DNA from: Staphylococcus kloosii
GTDB taxonomy: Bacteria; Bacillota; Bacilli; Staphylococcales; Staphylococcaceae
Direction: 5' to 3'
DNA length: 64,000 nt
Assembly: GCF_003019255.1 (NCBI RefSeq)
Contig: NZ_CP027846.1
Span: 1,550,001 to 1,614,000 of the forward strand
The notes beneath the pieces were generated by a model. That model made no database searches. It had not been told where the DNA came from and saw only the letters and a program-made list of their open reading frames with translations. A program made the position numbers and the translations under genes. Below are positions 1 through 9,285 of the stretch, in pieces; position 1 is the first letter of the stretch, and every line of letters begins with the position of its first letter.

Positions 1-278
1 AAGGCGAAACAAATTTAGCACAAGATGGTATGCATTTATGTGAGTTCTTAAATGTAAAACCTAACATGTTGAAATTTATTTTAAAGGTATTTCTAGATTT
101 AAACTTTATAAATGATGACAATGGTATAATAACAGTTAATAATCAAACGCAAAAACAACCTATCGACGCTAGTAAGTTTTATCAAGCACGACTAAATAGA
201 ATAGAAGTTGAAAAAGTTTTATTATATCAAGATATAAAACAATTAAAGCAATGGTTAACAACCGAATTGACTGGTTAA
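1..278 (+). CDS. recJ: RecJ single-strand DNA exonuclease, C-terminal end only
   Basis: The window opens inside this gene; only about the last 91 codons are present, ending in TAA. The reading frame is open from base 3, ahead of the first ATG at 30, so that ATG is internal. The visible part is a mixed alpha/beta tail ending in a charged helix. The catalytic DHH and DHHA1 domains lie outside the window. The name rests mainly on its place directly upstream of apt and rel, the usual staphylococcal order. RecJ is a 5'-3' exonuclease of recombination and mismatch repair. The 17-base gap to apt suggests cotranscription. Confidence 0.72.
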   Translation, partial: GETNLAQDGMHLCEFLNVKPNMLKFILKVFLDLNFINDDNGIITVNNQTQKQPIDASKFYQARLNRIEVEKVLLYQDIKQLKQWLTTELTG

Positions 279-295
279 ATTAGGAGGATTTTACA

Positions 296-814
296 ATGGA
301 TTTAAAGAAATATGTCTCAGAAGTTCAAGATTGGCCGAAAGAAGGGGTCAACTTTAAAGATATAACAACAATCATGGACAATGGTGAAGCTTACGGTTAC
401 GCTACAGACCAAATTGTTGAATATGCAAAAGAAAAAGATGTTGATGTAGTAGTAGGACCTGAAGCGAGAGGATTTATTATAGGTTGTCCCGTTGCTTATT
501 CTATGGGCATTGGGTTTGCGCCAGTACGTAAAGAAGGTAAGCTACCTCGTGAAGTTATCAAATATGAATATGATTTAGAGTATGGCAAGAATGTTTTAAC
601 TATGCATAAAGACGCGATAGTACCAGGTCAACGTGTATTAATTACAGACGACTTGTTAGCAACAGGTGGTACGATTGAAGCGGCTATTAAGTTAGTCGAA
701 AAGCTTGGTGGCATCGTGGTTGGTATCGCGTTTATTATTGAATTAAAATATCTAAATGGTATTGAAAAAATTAAAGACTATGATGTAATGAGTTTAATTT
801 CTTACGATGAATAA
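296..814 (+). CDS. apt: Adenine phosphoribosyltransferase
   Basis: This purine salvage enzyme converts adenine and PRPP to AMP and pyrophosphate in the cytosol. The 172-residue length is normal. The PRPP-binding motif VLITDDLLATGGT is at about residues 114-126 and the APRT substrate loop region GPEARGF at 54-60. An AGGAGG ribosome site lies 7-8 bases before the ATG. It follows recJ closely and is closed by a strong hairpin terminator, so recJ-apt form one unit and rel downstream has its own promoter region. Confidence 0.97.
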   Translation: MDLKKYVSEVQDWPKEGVNFKDITTIMDNGEAYGYATDQIVEYAKEKDVDVVVGPEARGFIIGCPVAYSMGIGFAPVRKEGKLPREVIKYEYDLEYGKNVLTMHKDAIVPGQRVLITDDLLATGGTIEAAIKLVEKLGGIVVGIAFIIELKYLNGIEKIKDYDVMSLISYDE

Positions 815-843
815 AATGAATGTTTAATAAGCTTTTTGATATG

Positions 844-895
844 GAAATAATAATATTACTAGGCAATAGGCCTGTAGTGTTATTATTTCTTTTTA
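844..895 (+). terminator. Rho-independent terminator after apt
   Basis: A long imperfect stem (844-864 against 869-889, GC-rich near the loop, with several G-U pairs) is followed by a run of T at 890-895. It separates apt from rel. Confidence 0.85.
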
Positions 896-1172
896 TTAAC
901 GATGAATTAAAATTGTAATTATACGGAATAACAGTATTTATCATAGCAAAACAATTGTGTTTTCAAAGCATTTCAATTATGCTAGATTAAATTTATTATA
1001 ATTAGATTGTATTTGAACGTCATAACGCGTTTATTTATTTGCAAACATGTAGTATCATATAACTATTATTTGAAATTACATACATAAGTAAATTGAATTA
1101 AAAGTTTGTCTACATATAATCAAAAATCATGAACATTTTTAGGTAATTAAAATTAAGTGTGGGGTGTCTTGA
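896..1172 (+). promoter_or_regulatory. AT-rich upstream region of rel with a candidate promoter
   Basis: This stretch between the apt terminator and rel holds no ORF of note and no clear repeat. The best sigma-A-like promoter is TTGAAT at 1093-1098 and TATAAT at 1115-1120, separated by 16 bases, giving a leader of roughly 45 bases. A GGGGTG ribosome site at 1161-1166 precedes the GTG start of rel. I see no known riboswitch in it. Confidence 0.45.
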
Positions 1173-3362
1173 GTGAATAATGAATATCCATACAGTGCTG
1201 ACGAGGTACTATATAAAGCAAAATCATATTTATCAAAAGATCAATATGAATATGTATTAAAAAGCTATCATATTGCTTACGAAGCACATGAGGGTCAATT
1301 CCGTCAAAATGGCTTGCCATATATTATGCATCCTATTCAAGTAGCTGGTATTTTAACTGAAATGCACTTAGATGGACCAACAATTGTTGCTGGTTTTCTT
1401 CATGATGTTATTGAAGATACTCCTTATACTTTTGATGATGTTAAATCGATGTTCAATGAAGAAGTGGCAATCATTGTCGACGGTGTAACCAAACTAAAAA
1501 AAGTTAAGTATCGTTCAAAAGAAGAACAACAAGCAGAAAACCATAGAAAACTGTTTATAGCTATCGCAAAAGACGTTCGCGTTATTTTAGTTAAACTTGC
1601 GGATAGATTACATAATATGCGTACGTTAAAGGCGATGCGCAGAGATAAGCAAATTAGAACTTCTAAAGAAACATTAGAAATCTATGCACCTTTAGCACAT
1701 CGTTTAGGTATTAACACGATTAAATGGGAATTAGAAGATACGGCGCTTAGATATATAGATAGTGTTCAATATTTCAGAATTGTTAATTTAATGAAGAAAA
1801 AGCGTAGTGATCGAGAAGATTATATCCATAAAGCGATTAATAAAATAAGTTCTGAAATGGATAATATGAATATCGTCGGAGAAATTAACGGACGACCTAA
1901 ACATATTTATAGTATTTATCGCAAAATGGTAAAACAAAAGAAACAATTTGATCAAATCTTTGATTTACTTGCAGTCCGCGTCATAGTTAACTCTATTAAT
2001 GATTGTTATGCAATATTAGGATTAGTACATACACTGTGGAAACCAATGCCTGGTAGATTTAAAGATTATATTGCTATGCCTAAACAAAACATGTATCAAT
2101 CTTTACACACTACCGTAGTAGGACCCAATGGAGACCCGTTAGAAATACAAATTAGAACGTATGAAATGCATGAAATTGCAGAACACGGGGTTGCTGCACA
2201 TTGGGCTTATAAAGAAGGTAAGCAAGTTAAAAATAAAACCGACGATTATTATAATAAACTCAACTGGTTAAAAGAGCTAGCTGAAACTGATAATACAACT
2301 TCTGATGCCGAAGAGTTTATGGAATCATTAAAATTCGACCTACAAAGTGATAAAGTTTATGCGTTTACTCCTGAAAGTGATGTTATCGAGTTACCTTATG
2401 GTGCCAATCCGATAGACTTTGCTTATGCTATTCATAGTGAAGTTGGAAATAAAATGATTGGGGCAAAAGTTAACGGTAAAATAGAACCAATCGATTACGT
2501 CTTACAAACAGGTGATATCGTAGAAGTTCGTACAAGTAAACATTCATACGGTCCAAGTCGTGACTGGTTAAAAATTGTGAAATCTTCTAGCGCGAAAAGT
2601 AAAATACGTAGTTTCTTTAAAAAGCAAGATCGCTCGTCAAACATTGAAAAAGGTAAGTTTATGATTGAAGCGGAAATTAAAGACCAAGGCTATAGAGTGG
2701 ATGATGTGCTTACCGACGACAATATAGCTATAGTAAATGATAAATATAATTTTTCAAATGATGATGATTTGTTTGCAGCTGTCGGATTTGGCGGCGTCAC
2801 AGCACTGCAGATCGTTAATAAATTAACTGAAAAGCAACGCGTGTTAAATAAACAAAAGGCGCTTAATCAGGCACAAGAAGTTACAAAATCAGTGCCGATT
2901 AAAGAAGATATAATTACTGATAGTGGTATATACGTTGAAGGCATTGAAAATGTATTAATTAAATTATCAAAATGTTGTAATCCAATCCCAGGCGATGATA
3001 TTGTTGGATATATTACTAAAGGTCATGGTATAAAAGTACATAGAACAGATTGTCCAAATATTAAAAATGAAACTGATAGACTAATTGATGTTGATTGGGT
3101 AAAATCAAAAGATGCTACTCAAAAATATCAAGTAGATTTAGAAGTAAACGCTTATGATAGAAATGGATTACTCAACGAAGTATTACAAGCAGTTAATTCT
3201 ACGAGTAGTAATTTAGTCAAAGTTTCAGGACGTTCTGACATTGATAAAAATGCTGTGATTAATATTAGTGTTATGGTTAAAAATGTCAACGAAGTATACA
3301 AAGTTGTAGATAGAATCAAACAACTGGGTGACGTTTATACCGTAACTAGAGTTTGGAATTAG
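1173..3362 (+). CDS. rel: Bifunctional (p)ppGpp synthetase/hydrolase (long RSH)
   Basis: This is the main stringent-response enzyme: it makes (p)ppGpp from ATP and GTP/GDP on starved ribosomes and hydrolyses it otherwise. At 729 residues it is full length. The hydrolase HD pair is at about 77-78 after an upstream His at 53. The synthetase motif RFKD is at 295-298, followed by the conserved YQSLHT region. A TGS domain begins near 394, a conserved Cys-Cys pair (CCNPIPGD) lies near 601, and an ACT domain is C-terminal. Both active sites look intact. The start is GTG with a nearby GGGGTG site. dtd follows within 15 bases. Confidence 0.97.
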   Translation: MNNEYPYSADEVLYKAKSYLSKDQYEYVLKSYHIAYEAHEGQFRQNGLPYIMHPIQVAGILTEMHLDGPTIVAGFLHDVIEDTPYTFDDVKSMFNEEVAIIVDGVTKLKKVKYRSKEEQQAENHRKLFIAIAKDVRVILVKLADRLHNMRTLKAMRRDKQIRTSKETLEIYAPLAHRLGINTIKWELEDTALRYIDSVQYFRIVNLMKKKRSDREDYIHKAINKISSEMDNMNIVGEINGRPKHIYSIYRKMVKQKKQFDQIFDLLAVRVIVNSINDCYAILGLVHTLWKPMPGRFKDYIAMPKQNMYQSLHTTVVGPNGDPLEIQIRTYEMHEIAEHGVAAHWAYKEGKQVKNKTDDYYNKLNWLKELAETDNTTSDAEEFMESLKFDLQSDKVYAFTPESDVIELPYGANPIDFAYAIHSEVGNKMIGAKVNGKIEPIDYVLQTGDIVEVRTSKHSYGPSRDWLKIVKSSSAKSKIRSFFKKQDRSSNIEKGKFMIEAEIKDQGYRVDDVLTDDNIAIVNDKYNFSNDDDLFAAVGFGGVTALQIVNKLTEKQRVLNKQKALNQAQEVTKSVPIKEDIITDSGIYVEGIENVLIKLSKCCNPIPGDDIVGYITKGHGIKVHRTDCPNIKNETDRLIDVDWVKSKDATQKYQVDLEVNAYDRNGLLNEVLQAVNSTSSNLVKVSGRSDIDKNAVINISVMVKNVNEVYKVVDRIKQLGDVYTVTRVWN

Positions 3363-3376
3363 AGGTGCCACTAAAT

Positions 3377-3829
3377 ATGAAGATAGTTTTACAAAGAGTA
3401 AAAGAAGCAACGGTAACCAATGATTCAATTAAGCACTCAATTGGTCAAGGTTACTGTTTGCTCGTTGGATTAGGTCGAGATTCAACTGAAGCAGATATCG
3501 ACGTATTAGCTAAAAAGATTGTGAATGCACGTCTTTTTAGTGATGATGAAGGAAAAATGAATTTAAGTTTATTAGATATAGGTGGACAAATATTATCGAT
3601 TTCGCAATTTACGTTATATGCTGATGTGCGTAAAGGTAATAGACCTGGATTTACTAAATCTATGCCACCAGAACAAGCTGAACAATATTTCGACAAATTC
3701 AATGATGTGTTGCGCAGTTATGGTGTAGAAGTATTAACAGGTGAATTTGGCACTGATATGTTGGTTGATATTTCTAATGATGGACCTGTTACTATTATTT
3801 ATGAGAGTCAGGATGGCAAAGTTATATGA
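3377..3829 (+). CDS. dtd: D-aminoacyl-tRNA deacylase
   Basis: It removes D-amino acids (and glycine from tRNA-Ala) mischarged onto tRNA. The reading frame is open further upstream (from 3353, overlapping rel), but the family start MKIVLQRV is the ATG at 3377, with AGAGGTG about 10 bases before it, giving 150 residues. The two signature motifs are present: SQFTLYAD at about 76-83 and NDGPVT near 134-139, which form the active site across the dimer. It overlaps lytH by four bases (ATGA), so rel-dtd-lytH are probably translationally coupled. Confidence 0.95.
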   Translation: MKIVLQRVKEATVTNDSIKHSIGQGYCLLVGLGRDSTEADIDVLAKKIVNARLFSDDEGKMNLSLLDIGGQILSISQFTLYADVRKGNRPGFTKSMPPEQAEQYFDKFNDVLRSYGVEVLTGEFGTDMLVDISNDGPVTIIYESQDGKVI

Positions 3830-4701
3830 ATAAACTCAATACTTGGTTAACTAAACATCATTTAAAAAATATTCCCACATTTATTGTTGCAGTCGTTTTT
3901 ATAATCTTTGTTGTGATGTTAATTGCTTTCTTAAATCACAATGATGAAAATAGTAGTACGGTTTATATAACTGAAGATGCAAAATTACTTACAGGTCCCA
4001 ATGCTACTTACCCACAAATAAAAGCTCTTTATAAAGGACAAAATTTCCATAAAGTTAAAAAAGTCGGTAAATGGATTGAAGTCGAATCCAGAAACGGCAA
4101 AGAAAAAGGTTGGGTCGCTGGTTGGCACACGAATTTAGACATAAAGCCAGATAAAACAGCAGACGCTAAACCTTTAAAAGATAAAACAATTGTACTTGAC
4201 CCTGGTCACGGTGGTAGTGATCAGGGAGCTTCAAGTAGAACAAATAAAAAAAGTTTAGAAAAAGTATACACTTTAAAGACCGCAAAAGAACTCAAAGTAT
4301 TATTAGAAAAAGAGGGTGCTAAGGTCAAAATGACGAGAACTAGTGATAAATATGTATCGTTAGATGATCGTAATTTAAAAGGTGATGCTTATATTAGTAT
4401 ACATAATGATTCATTAAAATCTTCAAAAGCTAATGGTGGCACTGTCTATTGGTTTAAAGATAGCCAAAAACCTTTAGCAGAAACATTAAATAATAGCATT
4501 CAAAAGAAAGCATTGTTGTCAAATAGAGGCGCAAGGCAAGAAAATTATCAAGTATTGAGACAAACTAATGTACCAGCCGTATTGTTAGAGTTAGGCTATA
4601 TAAGTAACCCAACAGATGAAGCAATGTTGACTGATAAATTACATCGACATATTGTAGAACATGCAATTATAGATGGTTTACGTTCATACTTCTCAAAATA
4701 A
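3826..4701 (+). CDS. lytH: Membrane-anchored N-acetylmuramoyl-L-alanine amidase, LytH-like
   Basis: This cell-wall amidase removes stem peptides from nascent peptidoglycan. A single N-terminal membrane helix lies at about residues 17-36. It is followed by an SH3b-like domain (about 45-105) and an Amidase_3 zinc domain (about 120-290). Zinc/catalytic residues are visible: DPGHGG at 125-130, Glu145, SIHND with His193, and the C-terminal LLELGYIS with the catalytic Glu. The 291-residue length equals that of S. aureus LytH. That protein is known to work with the polytopic partner ActH, which is not in this window. The four-base overlap with dtd ties it to the rel operon. Confidence 0.9.
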   Translation: MNKLNTWLTKHHLKNIPTFIVAVVFIIFVVMLIAFLNHNDENSSTVYITEDAKLLTGPNATYPQIKALYKGQNFHKVKKVGKWIEVESRNGKEKGWVAGWHTNLDIKPDKTADAKPLKDKTIVLDPGHGGSDQGASSRTNKKSLEKVYTLKTAKELKVLLEKEGAKVKMTRTSDKYVSLDDRNLKGDAYISIHNDSLKSSKANGGTVYWFKDSQKPLAETLNNSIQKKALLSNRGARQENYQVLRQTNVPAVLLELGYISNPTDEAMLTDKLHRHIVEHAIIDGLRSYFSK

Positions 4702-4793
4702 AAAGGTTGCAAAATAATTATAAACTGGTTATGATTATTAGTGAATTTTATAAATTAACCGTTACGATTCTTGAATATTTTAAATAACAAGGT

Positions 4794-5013
4794 AGCACAT
4801 ATTGTGTGAAGAGATATAATTCTAGGCTGAAAAATTATACTTAGTTATTTAAAATGAATGAACACAAGAACAGGTGCTCTCAACAAAAGGAGCCGTTTTA
4901 CGAGCGTTATTCGTGTTAAAGTGGGTCATTTTAGATAACAATTTGGCCAATTAGGGTGGCAACACGGCATTTCGTCCCTTGTATGATTAATCATCATGCA
5001 AGGGTCTTTTTTT
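4794..5013 (+). promoter_or_regulatory. T-box riboswitch for histidine, upstream of hisS
   Basis: This is a tRNA-sensing leader. The conserved T-box sequence AGGGTGGCAACACGG is at 4953-4967. It is followed by a terminator: stem 4976-4987 against 4993-5004, then T run 5005-5013. Stem I closes through AGCAC at 4794-4798 with GTGCT near 4873-4877. The specifier codon is CAC (His) at 4863-4865 in the context GAACACA, matching the downstream gene. Uncharged tRNA-His should pair with both sites and favour the antiterminator. Confidence 0.95.
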
Positions 5014-5036
5014 ATTTCAGACAAGGAGAGATGAGT

Positions 5037-6299
5037 ATGATAAATATTCCAAGAGGAACTCAAGATATACTACCAACTGAATCTAAAAAATGGCGTTATA
5101 TCGAACGTCGTTTAGAAGAATTAATGACTTTATATAATTATGAAGAATTACGCACGCCTATATTTGAAAGCACGGAATTATTCGCACGTGGTGTAGGTGA
5201 TTCTACTGACGTCGTACAAAAAGAAATGTATACATTTAAAGATAAAGGTGATCGTAGCATTACGTTACGACCTGAAGGCACAGCTGCTGTTGTTAGATCT
5301 TATATAGAAAATAAAATGCAAGGCTATGCTAATCAACCAATTAAACTTTATTACTTAGGACCTATGTTCCGTTATGAACGTAAACAAAAAGGACGTTATC
5401 GCCAATTTACTCAATTTGGTGTTGAAGCAATTGGTGCTGAAAATCCAAGTATAGATGCGGAAATTTTAGCTATGGCAGTACACATCTATGAGTCATTTGG
5501 GTTACAACATTTAAAATTAGTTATTAACAGCATCGGTGATATCGAATCAAGAAAAGAATACAATGATGCGTTAGTTAAACATTTCGAACCTGTAATCGGT
5601 GACTTTTGTAGTGATTGCCAATCAAGATTACACACAAATCCAATGAGAATACTTGATTGTAAAGTAGATAAAGATAAAGAAGCAGTAAAAAATGCACCGC
5701 GCATTACTGAATATTTAAATGAAGCATCTACTAAATATTACAATGAAGTAAAACAGCACTTAGATCGTCTAGGTATTCGTTACGAAGAAGATCCTAATTT
5801 AGTTAGAGGTTTAGATTATTATACACACACTGCTTTTGAGTTAATGATTGATAATCCTAATTATGATGGCGCTATAACTACACTTTGTGGTGGCGGACGT
5901 TATAATGGGTTATTAGAATTATTAGATGGGCCAAATCAGACAGGTATTGGGTTTGCATTAAGTATTGAACGCTTATTATTAGCCCTAGAAGAAGAAAATA
6001 TCGAATTAGATGTAGATAATGACTTCGATTTATTTATTGTTACGATGGGTAAAGAAGCTGATGATTATGCCGTTAAATTATTAAATGATTTACGTAAACA
6101 AGGCGTTAAAGCTGACAAAGATTACATGGATCGCAAAATTAAAGGCCAAATGAAACAAGCAGATCGCTTAAATGCAGATTATACAATCGTTATTGGCGAC
6201 CAAGAGTTAGAAAATAACCAAGTAGCCATAAAAGATATGACAACTGGTGAAAGTGAATCAATACAATTAGATAGCGTAGGAGCATACTTTAATAAATAA
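5037..6299 (+). CDS. hisS: Histidyl-tRNA synthetase
   Basis: This class II synthetase charges tRNA-His. The frame runs open through the T-box, but the family N-terminus MINIPRGTQDILP starts at the ATG at 5037, with AAGGAGA at 5023-5029 at good spacing. An in-frame ATG at 5031 sits almost on the ribosome site and is less likely. The protein is 420 residues, the normal length. Motif 2 (GPMFRYERKQKGRYRQF) is near residues 108-124. The histidine-specific RGLDYYT is near 257, and motif 3 (GIGFALSIERLL) is near 305. aspS follows after 12 bases, so both are under the His T-box. Confidence 0.97.
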   Translation: MINIPRGTQDILPTESKKWRYIERRLEELMTLYNYEELRTPIFESTELFARGVGDSTDVVQKEMYTFKDKGDRSITLRPEGTAAVVRSYIENKMQGYANQPIKLYYLGPMFRYERKQKGRYRQFTQFGVEAIGAENPSIDAEILAMAVHIYESFGLQHLKLVINSIGDIESRKEYNDALVKHFEPVIGDFCSDCQSRLHTNPMRILDCKVDKDKEAVKNAPRITEYLNEASTKYYNEVKQHLDRLGIRYEEDPNLVRGLDYYTHTAFELMIDNPNYDGAITTLCGGGRYNGLLELLDGPNQTGIGFALSIERLLLALEEENIELDVDNDFDLFIVTMGKEADDYAVKLLNDLRKQGVKADKDYMDRKIKGQMKQADRLNADYTIVIGDQELENNQVAIKDMTTGESESIQLDSVGAYFNK

Positions 6300-6311
6300 G
6301 GAGAATATAAA

Positions 6312-8078
6312 ATGAGTAAACGAACAACTTACTGTGGATTAGTTACAGAATCATTATTAGACCAAGAAGTAACATTAAAGGGTTGGGTTCACAACCGTAG
6401 AGACTTAGGTGGATTAATTTTTATTGATTTAAGAGACCGTGAAGGTTATGTACAAATTGTGTTTAATCCTTCATTCTCTGAAGAAGCATTACAAACAGCT
6501 GAATCAGTACGTTCAGAATATGTTGTAGAAGTAACAGGACTTGTGAAAAAAAGAGAACCAGAAACTGTAAATCCTAAAATTGCTACTGGTCAAGTTGAAG
6601 TGCAAGTTTCTGATATTAATGTTATTAATAAAGCAGAAACACCACCATTTTCTTTAAATGAAGAAAATCAAAATGTAGACGAAAATATTCGTTTAAAATA
6701 TAGATATTTAGACTTAAGAAGACAAGAATTAGCTCAAACATTCAAGATGCGTCATCAAACAACAAAGGCAGTACGTAATTATTTAGACGATGCTGGTTTT
6801 TATGACATTGAAACACCTGTATTAACAAAATCAACTCCTGAGGGTGCACGTGACTATTTAGTGCCTTCTCGTGTACACGACGGTGAATTTTATGCATTAC
6901 CACAATCACCACAAATTTTTAAACAGTTATTGATGATAAGTGGTTTTGACAAATACTACCAAATCGTTAAATGTTTTAGAGACGAAGATTTACGTGCTGA
7001 CAGACAACCAGAATTTACTCAAATCGATATCGAAATGAGCTTTGTTGATCAAGAAGATGTTATTGAAATGGGCGAAGAAATGCTGAAAAAAGTCGTGAAA
7101 GACGTTAAAGGCATTGATTTACAAGAACAATTCCCACGTATGACTTATGACGAAGCGATGAGAAGATATGGTTCAGATAAGCCAGATACACGTTTTGACA
7201 TGGAATTAATTGATGTATCTGAATTAGGTAAAGTTATGGACTTTAAAGTGTTTAATAGCGCAGTTGAAAAAGGTGGACAAGTTAAAGCTATCGTTGCCAA
7301 AGGTGCTGCTGACCAATACACACGAAAAGATATAGATGGATTAACTGAATTTGTAAATATCTATGGTGCTAAAGGTTTAGCATGGGTTAAAGTTGTAGAA
7401 GATGGCGTAAGTGGTCCAATAGGACGTTTCTTTGAAGATGATCACGTTGCTACTTTACAAAGCCTAACAGGTGCCGAAGCAGGTGACTTAGTCCTATTCG
7501 TAGCAGATTCACAAAGTGTCGTATCACAAAGTTTAGGTGCATTACGTGTGAAATTAGCTCGAGAATTAGGCTTAATTGACGAAAGTAAATTGAACTTCTT
7601 ATGGGTAACTGATTGGCCATTATTAGAATATGATGAAGAATCTAAACGTTATGTAGCTGCTCACCATCCTTTCACTGCACCAAAAGATGAACATATAGAT
7701 AAATTGTCTACAGAACCTGAAAACGTGCAAGCTAAAGCATATGACATTGTGTTAAATGGTTATGAGCTTGGCGGTGGTTCAATAAGAATTCACGAAGGCG
7801 ACTTACAAGCTAAAATGTTCGAAGCTTTAGGTTTCACAGAGGAACAGACAAGAGAGCAATTTGGTTTCTTATTAGATGCATTCAAATATGGTGCGCCACC
7901 ACATGGCGGTATCGCTTTAGGTCTTGATAGATTAGTAATGTTATTAACAAACAGAACAAATCTTAGAGATACAATTGCATTCCCTAAAACTGCATCAGCT
8001 ACATGTCTATTAACTGATGCACCTAGCGAAGTATCTGATAAACAATTAGAAGAGTTGTCATTACGCATTAGACATTAA
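6312..8078 (+). CDS. aspS: Aspartyl-tRNA synthetase
   Basis: This class IIb synthetase charges tRNA-Asp. The 588 residues match the bacterial type. An N-terminal OB-fold anticodon domain covers about 1-105. The catalytic core has motif 2 (CFRDEDLRADRQPEFTQID), and a GAD-type insertion sits in the middle. Motif 3 (GLDRLVMLL) is near the C-terminus. GGAG lies just before the ATG. It is the second gene behind the His T-box, so His-tRNA charging probably also influences AspRS supply, as in other Firmicutes with hisS-aspS. Confidence 0.97.
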   Translation: MSKRTTYCGLVTESLLDQEVTLKGWVHNRRDLGGLIFIDLRDREGYVQIVFNPSFSEEALQTAESVRSEYVVEVTGLVKKREPETVNPKIATGQVEVQVSDINVINKAETPPFSLNEENQNVDENIRLKYRYLDLRRQELAQTFKMRHQTTKAVRNYLDDAGFYDIETPVLTKSTPEGARDYLVPSRVHDGEFYALPQSPQIFKQLLMISGFDKYYQIVKCFRDEDLRADRQPEFTQIDIEMSFVDQEDVIEMGEEMLKKVVKDVKGIDLQEQFPRMTYDEAMRRYGSDKPDTRFDMELIDVSELGKVMDFKVFNSAVEKGGQVKAIVAKGAADQYTRKDIDGLTEFVNIYGAKGLAWVKVVEDGVSGPIGRFFEDDHVATLQSLTGAEAGDLVLFVADSQSVVSQSLGALRVKLARELGLIDESKLNFLWVTDWPLLEYDEESKRYVAAHHPFTAPKDEHIDKLSTEPENVQAKAYDIVLNGYELGGGSIRIHEGDLQAKMFEALGFTEEQTREQFGFLLDAFKYGAPPHGGIALGLDRLVMLLTNRTNLRDTIAFPKTASATCLLTDAPSEVSDKQLEELSLRIRH

Positions 8079-8098
8079 TTAGATGCGAGTTTAAATTC

Positions 8099-8126
8099 TT
8101 GCCATTACAAAAAATTGTGGTATGAT
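8099..8126 (+). promoter_or_regulatory. Sigma-A promoter of the 6S RNA gene
   Basis: TTGCCA at 8099-8104 and TATGAT at 8121-8126 are separated by 16 bases. They lie just after aspS and point to a start near 8133-8137, which fits the 5' end of the predicted 6S fold. Confidence 0.65.
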
Positions 8127-8134
8127 ATATTCAT

Positions 8135-8363
8135 AAGATAGTCATCTGTAATGTTCGTATGTTTGCTTTTTAATTTGGGCCTAACACTCTTTGATCAGGG
8201 AGCCCAATGGGTTTTCTTGTAGCGCAAACGCCTCTAGGAGGACTTGCAAAACAAGAAACAGGGCACCCACCTGTATATAGCAGGCCGAATGATCAAGCTA
8301 CTTATAACTACGGCATATACGGACTCTATCGGTACGCAAGACTTACGTCTTGCGTATTTTTTT
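8135..8363 (+). ncRNA. ssrS: 6S RNA
   Basis: This non-coding region between aspS and tcdA folds as a long rod typical of 6S RNA, which binds sigma-A RNA polymerase as a promoter mimic. Distant arms pair in nested order. GTTCGTATG near 8152 pairs with CATATACGGAC near 8314, CTTTGATCA near 8190 with TGATCAAG near 8290, and GTTTTCTTGT near 8211 with ACAAGAAAC near 8250. The transcript ends in the hairpin terminator at 8333-8363. A sigma-A promoter lies directly upstream. The exact 5' end is approximate. No convincing ORF is present. Confidence 0.85.
8333..8363 (+). terminator. Terminator of 6S RNA
   Basis: A perfect 10 bp stem (8333-8342 with 8347-8356, loop TTAC) is followed by seven T at 8357-8363. 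Confidence 0.9.
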
Positions 8364-8449
8364 GTTTAAATAAAAATTATGAGTAAAAATATGAGTGAAT
8401 TTCATGTATAATCTTAACTATTAAAATAGAGAAAAAGAGGAGTATTGTT

Positions 8450-9226
8450 ATGAAGCATCAATTTTCAAGAAATGAATTGGCTTATGGTCAAGAAGGTTTG
8501 GATTTATTAAAAGAACAAACCGTAGTTGTACTAGGGGTTGGCGGTGTAGGTTCATTTGCTGCTGAAGCTTTGGCAAGAACTAACATAGGTCATATTATAC
8601 TTATTGATAAAGATGATGTTGATATTACAAACGTAAACCGTCAGTTACATGCTTTAACATCTACTATAGGACAAAGTAAAGTTACATTGATGGAAGAACG
8701 TATTAAGTTGATAAATCCTGATTGCAAAGTAACTTCTTTACATATGTTCTATACAGAAGATACTTACGAAGAACTATTCGAACAATATGATATAGATTAC
8801 TTTATAGATGCGAGTGACACTATTATGTATAAAGTACATTTAATGGAACAGTGTTTAAATAGAGGTATAAAAGTGATTTCAAGTATGGGTGCAGCAAATA
8901 AAACAGATCCAACAAGATTTCAAATTGAAGATATTTCTAAAACGCACACTGATAGAATGGCCCGCATTATTCGTCAGAAATTAAAGAAAAAAGGTATCCG
9001 CAAAGGTATACCTGTAGTTTTTTCAGATGAAAGTCCAATAATTATTAGAGAAGATGTTAAGGCGACTGTAGGTGATGAAAATGCACCAACTAGAAAAGCG
9101 CAAATTCCACCATCTTCTAATGCCTTTGTGCCAAGTGTTGTGGGTTTAATATGCGCAAGTTATGTTATTAATGATATAGTAAAAGATATTCCAGTAACTA
9201 GAATAAAAGACAAAGGCCAAGTGTAA
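8450..9226 (+). CDS. tcdA: tRNA threonylcarbamoyladenosine dehydratase (E1-like)
   Basis: It catalyses ATP-dependent cyclisation of t6A to cyclic t6A at position 37 of ANN-decoding tRNAs. The 258-residue HesA/MoeB/ThiF-fold protein has the nucleotide-binding glycine motif GVGGVG at about 29-34 and the adenylation region DKDDVDITNVNRQ near 54-66. It lacks the Cys-X-X-Cys zinc pairs typical of MoeB, as expected for TcdA. AGAGGAG precedes the ATG. A bidirectional terminator separates it from the convergent rarA. Confidence 0.9.
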   Translation: MKHQFSRNELAYGQEGLDLLKEQTVVVLGVGGVGSFAAEALARTNIGHIILIDKDDVDITNVNRQLHALTSTIGQSKVTLMEERIKLINPDCKVTSLHMFYTEDTYEELFEQYDIDYFIDASDTIMYKVHLMEQCLNRGIKVISSMGAANKTDPTRFQIEDISKTHTDRMARIIRQKLKKKGIRKGIPVVFSDESPIIIREDVKATVGDENAPTRKAQIPPSSNAFVPSVVGLICASYVINDIVKDIPVTRIKDKGQV

Positions 9227-9240
9227 CTTTTTATAAATTA

Positions 9241-9282
9241 AAAACCGTTACTGCTCCTCATAAGGGTAGTAACGGTTTTTTT
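9241..9282. terminator. Bidirectional terminator between tcdA and rarA
   Basis: A 12 bp stem (9241-9252 with 9268-9279) has A-rich and T-rich flanks on both sides, so it can serve tcdA on the plus strand and rarA on the minus strand. Confidence 0.88.
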
Positions 9283-9285
9283 GTG

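Noticed and set aside
4956..5036. Upstream extension of hisS through the T-box
   Set aside because: The extension translates the T-box and terminator; the family start is at 5037.
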